From NCBI GenBank assembly GCA_964514665.1, contig CAZESH010000275.1:1-5913 (forward strand): 5,913 nt of DNA, in the 5' to 3' direction. Each line of letters begins with the position of its first letter. Positions within the stretch are counted from its first letter, which is position 1. Origin of the DNA: CAZESH01 sp964514665 (GTDB taxonomy: Bacteria > Bacillota > Bacilli > Paenibacillales > KCTC-25726). The translations under genes and the position numbers were made by a program. The notes under the pieces were generated by a model that saw nothing but the letters and a program-made list of their open reading frames with translations, had not been told where the DNA came from and searched no databases. Shown here piece by piece: positions 1 through 5,913 of the stretch.

Positions 1-39
1 CAGGAATCTACCGTACCCATCAATCGTGCCGTGCACGTT

Positions 40-1005
40 TCAACTATTCAAGAATGCCGATATTTCCTCCATCGAAGGCAATGCGCTGATTCCGCCGCGC
101 TTGGTGGTCGTCAAAGCGCCTACCGCATTACCGAAACGAAGCGCTTCGGTCAGCTGTTCCACCGACAGTGCTTCCGTTTGATCCTCCGATTCCAGCAGCC
201 GATACAGGACTCCGCCGAAGAAACCGTCGCCCGCTCCCGTCGTATCCACCGCCTTTACCGGAAAAGCGGGAACCGATCCGGTCAGCTCCGCTTTGCGAAA
301 AAAGCTTCCGGCTTTCCCCATTGTGACAAAAATCAGCTTGATTCCAAAGCGCGTATACAAAAGCGCGGAGCCTTTGTCGAGATCATCCGTATCCGTCAAA
401 AACTGCAGTTCTTCTTCGGATACCTTCAAAATGTCCGTGTGCTTCAAGGCCTCCAGAATGATTTTTCGGGCACGCTCCAAGCTGTCCCATAGCGGAACTC
501 GCAAATTGACATCAAAGGATACGGTGATCCCCTGCTGCTTGGCGAATTCCGCAGCCCGCAGGGTGGCCGCGGCGGCGGGATTAGCCGTCAGCGATACGGA
601 GCCGAAATGAAACAGTCTGGAGCTGGCTATCCGCTCGTAATCCACTTCTTCCGCGGATAACATCTGATCGGCCCCATGCTTGCGATAAAAGCTGAAGGAG
701 CGGTCGCCGTCTTCATGCAGATGGACAAAAGCCAGTGTAGTGGGATATTCCCGCGAAGCCATCAACCCGCCGGTATCGATGCCATGAAGCTCCAGAACCT
801 GCCGCAAAAAAACGCCGAACTCATCCTGCCCCACCTTGCCGATAAAAGCCGTCTTCTTCCCCAGCTTGGCAAGCGCCGCCAGCACATTGGCCGGCGCTCC
901 CCCGGGGTTGCGTTCAAATAAAAGATTCCCTGTCTCCGAGCTTCCCGCCGGCGTAAAATCTATCAACAGCTCGCCCAATGCCGTAACCTCGATCTCCCCG
1001 ATCAT
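40..1005 (-). CDS. PfkB-family carbohydrate kinase, probable fructokinase
   Basis: This is a cytoplasmic ATP-dependent sugar kinase; the likely reaction is fructose to fructose 6-phosphate. The product is 321 residues, normal for the family. Both PfkB signatures are present: GGAPANVLAALAKLG at residues 35-49, and DTTGAGD at 254-260, whose last Asp is the catalytic base. The N-terminal GELLIDFTP, the YRKHGAD segment (about 107-113) and FDVNLRVPLW (about 164-173) are typical of bacterial fructokinases rather than ribokinases, although the usual Pro of DPNLR is Val here. The ATG at 1005 is preferred because AGGTGAT lies at a good distance, 8 nt from its AGG to the ATG. An ATG at 1011 and a GTG at 1014 are also possible and add two or three residues. 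The gene follows the MalG-type permease by 18 nt and so belongs to the operon. Other sugars, such as 2-keto-3-deoxygluconate, cannot be excluded. Confidence 0.92.
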   Translation of the reverse strand: MIGEIEVTALGELLIDFTPAGSSETGNLLFERNPGGAPANVLAALAKLGKKTAFIGKVGQDEFGVFLRQVLELHGIDTGGLMASREYPTTLAFVHLHEDGDRSFSFYRKHGADQMLSAEEVDYERIASSRLFHFGSVSLTANPAAAATLRAAEFAKQQGITVSFDVNLRVPLWDSLERARKIILEALKHTDILKVSEEELQFLTDTDDLDKGSALLYTRFGIKLIFVTMGKAGSFFRKAELTGSVPAFPVKAVDTTGAGDGFFGGVLYRLLESEDQTEALSVEQLTEALRFGNAVGALTTTKRGGISALPSMEEISAFLNS

Positions 1006-1009
1006 GATC

Positions 1010-1016
1010 ATCACCT
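1010..1016 (-). promoter_or_regulatory. Ribosome binding site that decides the kinase start
   Basis: AGGTGAT on the minus strand matches the 3' half of the Shine-Dalgarno consensus. It overlaps the GTG at 1014 and the ATG at 1011, so only the ATG at 1005 stands at normal spacing from it. A weaker AGGA further upstream (near 1030) could serve the other two starts. Confidence 0.5.
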
Positions 1017-1023
1017 GATTTCG

Positions 1024-2115
1024 TTATCCTTTTACCGAGCCTCCCAACAGGCCTCTTACAAAATACTTTTGCAAAGCGAAAAATACGGCCAGCGGCATCA
1101 GCATCGAAACGAATGCGGCCGCCGTAAGCAGATGCCAGTCGTTGCCCCTGGAGCCGACCATATCGGCGATCCGCATGGAAAGCACCTGTACGTCCGGCTG
1201 ACTGCCGATAAACACTAGCGCCACCAAGTAGTCGTTCCACACCCACAGGAATTGGAATATGCTGATCGATGCAATGGCGGGAACCGACAACGGCAGGATT
1301 AAACGCGTGAATATGGTAAAATTCGATGCTCCGTCGATAAAAGCCGATTCAAACAAATCGCGGGGCAGCTGGCTGATATAATTATACATAAAATACGTGG
1401 CCAGAGGCAGTCCAAATCCGGTATGAGCGATCCAAATCCCCAGAAAACTGCCGTTTAACCCGAGCGACGTATAATCTTTCAATACCGGTATGAGTGCAAC
1501 CTGCAGCGGAACGACGAGCAGCGCCACCACCACCACAAAAAGTGTCTTTCTGCCGGGAAATCTCAGCCAGGCAAAAGCATATGCGGCGAAGGAAGATACC
1601 AAAATGGGAATGACGGTAGCCGGTACCGATACGGTCAAGGTGTTTAAAAAGGCCTGCTTCAGATCATCCCCTTTTTGAGTGTGCTTGCTTCCGTCCGAAC
1701 CGATTATTTCATAATTTTTCCCTGTAAGAACCGCCTTGTAATTCTCGAACGTGAATTTGGTATTAATCGACCATGTCGGAGTTTGAACATTAATAATGCG
1801 TGCTCGCTTATTTTGCCAAATCAGATGCTCATTTCCCGATAATGTCACACCGTTTGTCAACTGTTCATTGGTAAAGCTCTTTCCATCCACTTCAATCGGT
1901 TTTCGCAAATCGGTGTCCTTTGACAGCGTAATATGGTCGGTAGTCACCCAGGATTTATGGGGAAACACGGTCCACCAACCGGTTTTCAATATTTCGGTAG
2001 CCGGCCTGAAGGAGGATATGAACAAGCCGATAGTGGGGATAAGCCAGATCAGGCAGATGATGCCAAGTACCGTGTTGACCAGCCATTTCTTCGATTTTTT
2101 CTTTTTTCCCTTCAC
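1024..2115 (-). CDS. MalG-type sugar ABC transporter permease with large extracellular insert
   Basis: This is the second membrane subunit of the importer. The product is 363 residues, against about 270-300 for most MalG-type permeases. A Lys-rich N-terminus (MKGKKKKSKK) precedes a first helix (about 12-35). A long polar stretch follows (about 37-155), ending in the family-typical FTFENYKAVL and FLNTLTVSV motifs. About 70 residues before FTFENY (roughly 45-120) are therefore an insert on the outer face, as in AglG-type subunits. Further helices lie near 161-183, 190-212, 223-245, 274-299 and 330-350. The EAA loop is present at 256-276 (ESAFIDGAS, then RLILP). The start is GTG at 2115; it sits inside a strong Shine-Dalgarno, so a second purine tract (AAGGGGGG, 9 nt upstream) or coupling to the preceding gene must supply initiation. 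No other start codon lies at a suitable distance. It ends at TAA, 18 nt before the kinase ATG. Confidence 0.93.
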   Translation of the reverse strand: MKGKKKKSKKWLVNTVLGIICLIWLIPTIGLFISSFRPATEILKTGWWTVFPHKSWVTTDHITLSKDTDLRKPIEVDGKSFTNEQLTNGVTLSGNEHLIWQNKRARIINVQTPTWSINTKFTFENYKAVLTGKNYEIIGSDGSKHTQKGDDLKQAFLNTLTVSVPATVIPILVSSFAAYAFAWLRFPGRKTLFVVVVALLVVPLQVALIPVLKDYTSLGLNGSFLGIWIAHTGFGLPLATYFMYNYISQLPRDLFESAFIDGASNFTIFTRLILPLSVPAIASISIFQFLWVWNDYLVALVFIGSQPDVQVLSMRIADMVGSRGNDWHLLTAAAFVSMLMPLAVFFALQKYFVRGLLGGSVKG

Positions 2116-2132
2116 CTCCTAGAACCCCCCTT
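2116..2132 (-). promoter_or_regulatory. Overlapping stop, Shine-Dalgarno and start at the permease junction
   Basis: On the minus strand the sequence is AAGGGGGGTTCTAGGAG directly followed by GTG. TAG ends the first permease, GAG is the next codon, and GTG begins the second permease in the same frame. The consensus AGGAGGTGA overlaps both the stop and the GTG, too close to serve that GTG normally. AAGGGGGG (2132-2125) is 9 nt upstream and could pair with the 16S tail using a G-U pair. Coupled re-initiation is likely. Confidence 0.6.
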
Positions 2133-3201
2133 GTCTGCTGATCTGGCGCAAGTTGAAGATAATCACGGGGATTACCGCAATCAACAGCACAATGGCCAGT
2201 GTCGATCCGTAACCGAAATTCCGGTACATGAAAAATTGACGATAAAATTCCGTCGCCACCACCTCGGTATCGTACTGTCCACCGGTCATGACGATGACAA
2301 CATCAAATATTTTCAAGGTAAACACCACGATCGTGGTCGTTACTGCAAGAATCGTCGTGGAAATATACGGGATCATGATGCGGAAGAAGATTCTGACTTC
2401 ACCCGCTCCGTCCATTCTTGCCGCTTCCAGAAGATCCTCCGGAATGCCCTTGATCGCAGCGGAGAAGATGACCATGGCAAACCCTGTCTGCATCCATATC
2501 AAAATGATAATCAGGAACAGGTTGTTCCACGGCTGAAACGAACTGGTCCAGGCCTGCGGCTCACCGCCAAAAGCGGTGACAATGGCATTCAACAAGCCGA
2601 CCTGCTGGGATCCAGGTTGAAAATAATAAATAAATTTCCATATCACACCGGCAGCCACAAAAGAAATCGCCATCGGCATGAACACGATCGCTTTGGCGAT
2701 TCGCTCATAGCTGCTGCGGTCAGCCAGAATCGCAACCAGCAAGCCGAATGATACACATGCCGCAGTTCCGAACATCACCCACATCAAATTGTTCCTGAGC
2801 GCGGTCAGCAGCAATCGGTTGGTGAAAACGGCGGCATAGTTGGCAAGCCCGATAAAATGCTGCGAGCCCGCGTCCAGAAAGCTTAAATAAAGCGTGCGAA
2901 GCGTCGGAATAAACAGCAGCCAGCCTAGCAGCAGAATAGCCGGACCGATAAAAACAAAAGGCTGCAGCGTCCTTTTCCATGCCGCAGGATACTGCTCTGC
3001 CACCCAGTTTAGCGACCAGTAGATGGTATAGATCCCGATAACGCCCCAAATAATGGCGATAATCGCATACAAAATGGGGTGCATGGAGGTGTCGCGCAAA
3101 AATCTGAATATTTCCGAGTGAATCCATAAATTCAACAAAGGAACCAGGATGGAAATCCCGATCAACCACGGTATGTTGGTTTTTTTGGTCGAGGCATTCA
3201 T
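2119..3201 (-). CDS. MalF-type sugar ABC transporter permease
   Basis: This is one of the two membrane subunits that form the translocation path of the sugar importer. The product is 360 residues with about eight hydrophobic segments, near residues 11-27, 44-63, 81-103, 141-160, 171-195, 227-253, 280-302 and 334-352. The first two are an N-terminal addition relative to the common six-helix permeases of about 290-300 residues, as also seen in longer MalF/AglF-type subunits. The EAA loop that docks on the ATPase is present at residues 259-279 (EAARMDGAG, then a conserved Pro in FRIMIPY). The start at ATG 3201 is fixed by AAGGAGG. It is the first permease gene after the stem-loop. It ends in Gly-Gly-Phe and TAG, two codons before the next permease, so the two are surely co-translated. 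No ATPase gene is visible, so a shared MsmX-like ATPase is inferred. Confidence 0.94.
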   Translation of the reverse strand: MNASTKKTNIPWLIGISILVPLLNLWIHSEIFRFLRDTSMHPILYAIIAIIWGVIGIYTIYWSLNWVAEQYPAAWKRTLQPFVFIGPAILLLGWLLFIPTLRTLYLSFLDAGSQHFIGLANYAAVFTNRLLLTALRNNLMWVMFGTAACVSFGLLVAILADRSSYERIAKAIVFMPMAISFVAAGVIWKFIYYFQPGSQQVGLLNAIVTAFGGEPQAWTSSFQPWNNLFLIIILIWMQTGFAMVIFSAAIKGIPEDLLEAARMDGAGEVRIFFRIMIPYISTTILAVTTTIVVFTLKIFDVVIVMTGGQYDTEVVATEFYRQFFMYRNFGYGSTLAIVLLIAVIPVIIFNLRQISRQGGF

Positions 3202-3207
3202 TATGAA

Positions 3208-3214
3208 CCTCCTT
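3208..3214 (-). promoter_or_regulatory. Strong ribosome binding site of the MalF-type permease
   Basis: AAGGAGG on the minus strand, 6 nt before the ATG at 3201, is a full match to the Bacillota consensus and fixes this start codon. Its strength may offset reduced transcription past the stem-loop just upstream. Confidence 0.85.
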
Positions 3215-3258
3215 GGAGAAACCCGTTAATCAAGCTTGCCGGGCTTATGTCATCCCGC

Positions 3259-3308
3259 AAAAATCGGCAGGGGACCGATAACTCCCGTCAAGGGCGGTCC
3301 CGCCGATT
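3259..3308 (-). terminator. Intercistronic stem-loop with T5 tract (attenuating terminator)
   Basis: On the minus strand the 5' arm AATCGGCGGGACCG (3308-3295) pairs with CGGTCCC (3277-3271) and GCCGATT (3268-3262). That makes 14 base pairs interrupted only by a 2-nt bulge (3270-3269). The loop is 17 nt and the stem runs into five T residues (3263-3259). It begins 14 nt after the binding-protein stop codon and lies before the first permease gene. The structure fits a rho-independent terminator that is only partly effective, or an mRNA-stabilising stem. Either would keep the binding protein more abundant than the permeases. The T tract is short, so full termination is doubtful. Confidence 0.75.
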
Positions 3309-3322
3309 GATTATAAGTATAT

Positions 3323-4759
3323 TTATTTCTTATTCCAGCCTGCCTGAATTTCCTTCATAGCTCCGTCCAGATTAACGGTGCCGCTGACATAGTCGGTCAT
3401 GCCCTTCCAGAAAGTGCCCGCGCCGACAGCGCCCGGCATTTGATCGGAACCGTCAAAACGAAGCGTCGTTGCGTTTTTCACCAAGTCGCCCATCCTGCGT
3501 TCGAGATCGCTGGAATACCAATCCGAGCTTGCATCGTTCATCGGTGCAATCACTCCGCCGGACTGCATCCAGGTTTTGATCGATTCGCCGTGCGTGAAAT
3601 ATTCCTCAACAGCCCGTACTTCAGGGCGATCGTTAAACATTGCATAAAGGTCGCCTGCCACGAGAACCGGATTGCCATACTGCGGGTCGATCGGAGGCAG
3701 ATAGAACCAATCGTAATCCACGCCAGCTTTCAAACCGCTCGGGAAGAAGCTCGTAATAAAGTTGCCTTGACGATGCAGCCAGCATTTTGGCGGATTGTCG
3801 AACATCGGCTTCGGCGCATCTCCGAAGGAGGTTGTGACGATCGATTTTCTTCCGCCATATACATAATTGTCGTTCATCCAGATTTCAGACATTTTCTTGA
3901 CGGCGTTTTTGACCACATCATCCGTAAACTTGATATCGCCTTTTACCCATTTATCATAATTGGCGGGAGAGGTCGTGCGCAGCATGATATCCTCCACCCA
4001 GTCGGTAGCCGGCCAGCCTGTGGCTGCTCCGCTCTCGATGCCGATACACCATGCTTTGTCTCCGTCTTTGGCTATCTGGTCGGTCAAAGTCATCATTTCG
4101 TCCCATGTTTTCGGGATTTTATATCCGGCAGCATCAAATTGTTTCTTCGGATACCAGACCAAACTCTTGACGTTGCTGCGGTTCCAAATACCGGCCATGA
4201 TATCGCCGTTTGGTCCGGCCATCGTCGCCATATCCAGCCAGCTTTTATTGTAATTTTGCTTCAGCTTGTTGACATCCAGAAACTTGGAAACGTCTACGAC
4301 TTTGCCTTGCTTGACGAATGTGGACAGCAAACCCGGCTGCGGGAAGTCGGCAATGTCGGGAGCATTTCCGCCACCTACGCGGATCGAGATGGTGGCTTCA
4401 AATTCCTTGGAGCCTTCGTATTGAATTTTGATGCCCGTTTTGCTTTCAAAATCTTTGACGCTGTTTTCAAATTTGACTTGGTCGGCATCCGTGAACGGAC
4501 CGAACATGGTCACTTTGGTGCCTTTGAACTTCCCTGCCATTGCCTGATCCAGTGCGTCGCTGCTTGCCGGCGCACTCTCCGTGGCCGAAGGCGACGGCGA
4601 CACCGATGCAGCCGGAGAAGCCGACGGCGAAGGTGAGGGCGACGGCGAACTGCTGCTTCCATCTGCACTGTTATTGGCCCCGCAAGCGGAGAACAATAGG
4701 GTAAAAACCATCAATAAAATAACGGATAAAGCTGCTTTCTTGCTTCTGAATTTTTTCAT
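3323..4759 (-). CDS. Sugar ABC transporter substrate-binding lipoprotein
   Basis: This is the extracellular receptor of a carbohydrate importer, tethered to the membrane by lipid. The 478-residue product starts with a basic signal peptide (MKKFRSKKAA) and a hydrophobic core, ending in FSAC with the lipid-carrying Cys at residue 26; Phe at -3 makes the lipobox slightly unusual. A Ser/Pro/Ala linker at residues 35-67 leads to the binding domain, which opens with TKVTMFGPFTDADQVKFENS. A typical extracellular solute-binding family 1 stretch follows (GGGNAPDIADFPQPGLLSTF). From memory, the TMFGPF and FPQPG segments resemble AglE-type alpha-glucoside binding proteins. The ATG at 4759 is chosen because AAGGG lies 8 nt upstream and the signal peptide starts there. 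A GTG at 4843 would add 28 non-hydrophobic residues before the signal and is unlikely. It is the first gene of the operon and is followed by a stem-loop before the permeases. The exact ligand is not established. Confidence 0.93.
   Translation of the reverse strand: MKKFRSKKAALSVILLMVFTLLFSACGANNSADGSSSSPSPSPSPSASPAASVSPSPSATESAPASSDALDQAMAGKFKGTKVTMFGPFTDADQVKFENSVKDFESKTGIKIQYEGSKEFEATISIRVGGGNAPDIADFPQPGLLSTFVKQGKVVDVSKFLDVNKLKQNYNKSWLDMATMAGPNGDIMAGIWNRSNVKSLVWYPKKQFDAAGYKIPKTWDEMMTLTDQIAKDGDKAWCIGIESGAATGWPATDWVEDIMLRTTSPANYDKWVKGDIKFTDDVVKNAVKKMSEIWMNDNYVYGGRKSIVTTSFGDAPKPMFDNPPKCWLHRQGNFITSFFPSGLKAGVDYDWFYLPPIDPQYGNPVLVAGDLYAMFNDRPEVRAVEEYFTHGESIKTWMQSGGVIAPMNDASSDWYSSDLERRMGDLVKNATTLRFDGSDQMPGAVGAGTFWKGMTDYVSGTVNLDGAMKEIQAGWNKK
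4559..4657 (-). repeat. Ser-Pro low-complexity linker coding repeat
   Basis: This segment of the binding-protein gene encodes residues 35-67, a run made almost only of Ser, Pro and Ala with repeated Ser-Pro pairs. On the plus strand the repeated GGCGAC/GGCGA-like units are visible, especially around 4591-4645. It probably acts as a flexible spacer between the lipid anchor and the binding domain. Such repeats can change in length by slippage. Confidence 0.8.
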
Positions 4760-4812
4760 GGACCCATCCCTTTCAGTGATGAATTTTGATTTTGGATTAA
4801 AGCCTGGACTAG

Positions 4813-4824
4813 GAAAACCTTTTC
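4813..4824. promoter_or_regulatory. Imperfect second copy of the operator core (O2 candidate)
   Basis: The plus strand reads GAAAACCTTTTC, which matches the core of the upstream palindrome (GAAAAGCTTTTC) at 11 of 12 positions. The two half-sites GAAAA and TTTTC are intact around a CC centre. The centre lies 109 bp from the centre of the perfect palindrome, on the other side of the candidate promoter and inside the presumed 5' leader of the binding-protein mRNA. It may be an auxiliary operator. A chance match in AT-rich DNA is possible. Confidence 0.35.
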
Positions 4825-4872
4825 TTTCGCCTGCAGCAATCACCCCCCTTCAGCAAAAAAATTGGACACTTC

Positions 4873-4902
4873 ATTTTATGCTTGAAATAACGGGATTTTG
4901 CA
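4873..4902 (-). promoter_or_regulatory. Candidate sigma-A promoter of the transport operon
   Basis: On the minus strand a TAAAAT hexamer (4878-4873) matches the -10 consensus at 5 of 6 bases. A poor -35 hexamer, TGCAAA (4902-4897), lies 18 nt upstream and matches at 3 of 6. Transcription would start near 4866, giving a leader of about 107 nt before the ATG at 4759. The palindrome at 4919-4936 would then be centred near -61 and its weaker copy near +48. The weak -35 makes this call tentative. An alternative is TTGAAA inside the palindrome as a -35, but the hexamer 16 nt downstream of it (TACTCT) is a poor -10. Confidence 0.3.
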
Positions 4903-4918
4903 TCCACAGAGTACATGA

Positions 4919-4936
4919 TTTGAAAAGCTTTTCAAA
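4919..4936. promoter_or_regulatory. Perfect 18-bp palindrome, probable LacI-type operator (O1)
   Basis: TTTGAAAAGCTTTTCAAA reads identically on both strands with no spacer. It lies 11 bp past the stop codon of the regulator gene and upstream of the candidate promoter of the binding-protein gene. An even-length, AT-rich palindrome next to a LacI-family gene is the expected form of its operator. It also resembles a CcpA catabolite site (TGAAAnCGnTTTCA) except that the centre is GC instead of CG. LacI-family operators usually have a central CG, so the GC centre is atypical. It is a poor terminator because there is no GC-rich stem and no T tract after it. Confidence 0.6.
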
Positions 4937-4947
4937 CTGATCGAAAA

Positions 4948-5913
4948 TTAAATCGTCTTTGTCGACTCTCTAATAATCAGTTGATGTGGAAGGGTTTCAC
5001 GCAAAACCTCAACTTTGCCGTCGCGAATTAACTCGTGCAGCTTTTCCACCGATTTGAAACCGATATCATATACCGGCTGGGCAACCGTAGTCAATTTAGG
5101 GATCGTCATGTGCGCCATTCTGATATTGTCAAAACCGATCACCGACACTTGGTCCGGAACCGAAATGCCTCTCTCGTGCAAATACGAAATCGTGCCCATC
5201 GCAAATTCATCGGAAGAAGCAAACACAGCCGTAAGCTTGGAGTACTTGGAAAACAGCTTGGCCGTAGCTTCATACGCCTCTTCAAACCAATGGTCGGCAA
5301 ACTCCACGCAGGATGCGGAATGATTCAAGCCATGATCGTTCAGCGCCCGGATAAATCCCTGGTACCTGGGCAAACCGGAAATCGAGCTGTTGAAAGGGAA
5401 GCTGATCATGCCGATTTTTTCGTGTCCGGAATCTATCAGAAATTTTACGGCATCGTAAGCGGCCTGTTCATCGTTGATCTGCACCGAAGGAATCTCGAAC
5501 TCGAGCGAATGGGTGGATGCCAGCACAAGAGGAAAACGAAAGCGCCGCATCGTCTCGTAATACGCCGGATACAGCGTGTCACTGGCAAACAAAATGCCGT
5601 CAACCTGCTTCTCATAGAAAGTTTCGAAATAGGAAATCAGCCGCTCGTGTTCACGGTCTGTATTGCAGATCATCAGGCTGTATCCCAATTCCTTGGATGC
5701 ATCCTCCATGCCCCGGATCACCCCCCCGTAATAGGGATTGCGGATATCTGGAATCAAAACGCCGAGCGTGTTGGATTTCTTGTAAATCAATCCTCGGGCA
5801 AATGCATTCGGCTGATATTTCAAGGTTGAAATCGCTTCCAAAACACGCTTTCTCTTGTTCTCTACAACCGTTTCAGGAGCATTCATTACGCGGGATACCG
5901 TACTGATCGACAC
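4948..5913 (-). CDS. LacI-family transcriptional regulator (5' end cut by window edge)
   Basis: This is a DNA-binding repressor-type protein that probably controls the adjoining sugar-uptake operon. The visible 321 residues begin inside the helix-turn-helix, at VSISTVSRVMN, which is the recognition helix. The first residue is a GTG valine codon at the window edge, not the true start; about a dozen residues should lie beyond 5913. The hinge region follows (KYQPNAFARGL, about residues 33-43), with the Ala-Arg-x-Leu pattern whose leucine inserts into the minor groove in LacI relatives. From about residue 50 there is a periplasmic-binding-protein-like sensor domain with typical stretches: GVLIPDIRNPYYGGVIRGM, VDGILFAS, and near the end VSVIGFDNIRMAHMTIPKLTT. 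The protein ends at TAA with a normal C-terminus. It lies upstream of the binding-protein gene on the same strand, with a palindrome in between. The family is secure; the effector is unknown, and a sugar or sugar phosphate linked to the transported substrate is inferred. Confidence 0.95.
   Translation of the reverse strand: MSISTVSRVMNAPETVVENKRKRVLEAISTLKYQPNAFARGLIYKKSNTLGVLIPDIRNPYYGGVIRGMEDASKELGYSLMICNTDREHERLISYFETFYEKQVDGILFASDTLYPAYYETMRRFRFPLVLASTHSLEFEIPSVQINDEQAAYDAVKFLIDSGHEKIGMISFPFNSSISGLPRYQGFIRALNDHGLNHSASCVEFADHWFEEAYEATAKLFSKYSKLTAVFASSDEFAMGTISYLHERGISVPDQVSVIGFDNIRMAHMTIPKLTTVAQPVYDIGFKSVEKLHELIRDGKVEVLRETLPHQLIIRESTKTI

Noticed and set aside
1..39. Start of a further gene below the kinase (minus-strand ATG at about 21)
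   Set aside because: Only a few open codons are visible and there is no convincing ribosome binding site. The small CGTGC/GCACG hairpin there has no T tract, so neither a gene nor a terminator can be supported.
1933..2751. 272-residue plus-strand frame spanning both permease genes
   Set aside because: It crosses the junction of two well-supported permeases on the other strand and its product is a low-complexity, His/Asp-rich sequence, typical of a shadow frame.
3440..4636. 398-residue open frame on the plus strand opposite the binding-protein gene
   Set aside because: It is antisense to a clear lipoprotein gene, rich in His, Arg and Cys without recognisable motifs, and has no ribosome binding site that stands out. 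It follows from codon bias of the real gene.
4759..4843. N-terminally extended form of the binding protein from GTG 4843
   Set aside because: The extra 28 residues would precede a standard lipoprotein signal peptide, which must be at the N-terminus, and ATG 4759 has its own ribosome binding site.
4868..4888. Weak hairpin (ATTTCA/TGAAGT on the minus strand) followed by a T7 run, possible terminator of the regulator gene
   Set aside because: The stem is only 6 bp with one G-T pair and a 9-nt loop, the T run starts several bases later, and the site coincides with the candidate -10 region.
4883..4902. Possible CcpA catabolite-repression site around TGAAATAACGGGATTTTGCA
   Set aside because: The CG is displaced from the centre required by the consensus and the half-sites do not match.
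5035..5829. 264-residue plus-strand frame opposite the regulator
   Set aside because: The minus strand encodes an unmistakable LacI-family protein here; the plus-strand product shows no family motif.
1..5913. CRISPR arrays, tRNA or rRNA genes, insertion sequences, phage or defence genes
   Set aside because: No spaced direct repeats, cloverleaf-like sequence, transposase motifs or terminal inverted repeats were seen by eye; genes fill nearly the whole window.

Overview
The window is one stretch of a bacterial carbohydrate-uptake locus with every recognisable gene on the minus strand, so it reads from high to low coordinates. In transcription order it holds a LacI-family regulator (5' end cut by the window edge), a lipoprotein sugar-binding protein, two membrane permeases of an ABC importer, and a PfkB-family sugar kinase that looks like a fructokinase. 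The long plus-strand reading frames opposite these genes are shadows. The host is probably a low- to mid-GC Gram-positive, most likely a Paenibacillus-like Bacillota. The reasons are the lipobox-bearing binding protein with a long Ser/Pro linker, strong AAGGAGG-type ribosome binding sites, and the absence of a dedicated ATPase (such systems usually borrow a shared MsmX/MsmK-type ATPase). The organism assignment is inference.

Layout: the regulator runs from beyond 5913 to 4948. A 188-bp intergenic stretch (4760-4947) follows. It contains a perfect 18-bp palindrome (4919-4936), a weak sigma-A-like promoter (about 4873-4902) and a second, imperfect copy of the palindrome core (4813-4824). The binding protein (4759-3323) is followed 14 nt later by a long stem-loop with a T5 tract (3259-3308), which looks like an attenuating intercistronic terminator. 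The MalF-type permease (3201-2119), the MalG-type permease (2115-1024) and the kinase (1005-40) then follow with almost no spacing. Only 39 bp remain beyond the kinase and no gene can be called there.

Working model: the binding protein captures a short sugar outside the membrane, the two permeases carry it in with an ATPase encoded elsewhere, and an enzyme outside this window would hydrolyse it. The kinase would phosphorylate the released fructose, and the LacI-type protein would repress the operon until the sugar appears. The binding protein and permeases resemble, from memory, the AglEFG alpha-glucoside/sucrose transporters; together with a fructokinase this points to sucrose or a related fructoside. 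The locus is an ordinary sugar operon, and I see no sign of an undescribed type of system. The points worth a second look are regulatory and architectural: a possible two-operator loop, the stem-loop after the binding-protein gene, the unusual permease-permease junction (TAG GAG GTG in one frame) and the large extracellular insert in the MalG-type permease.
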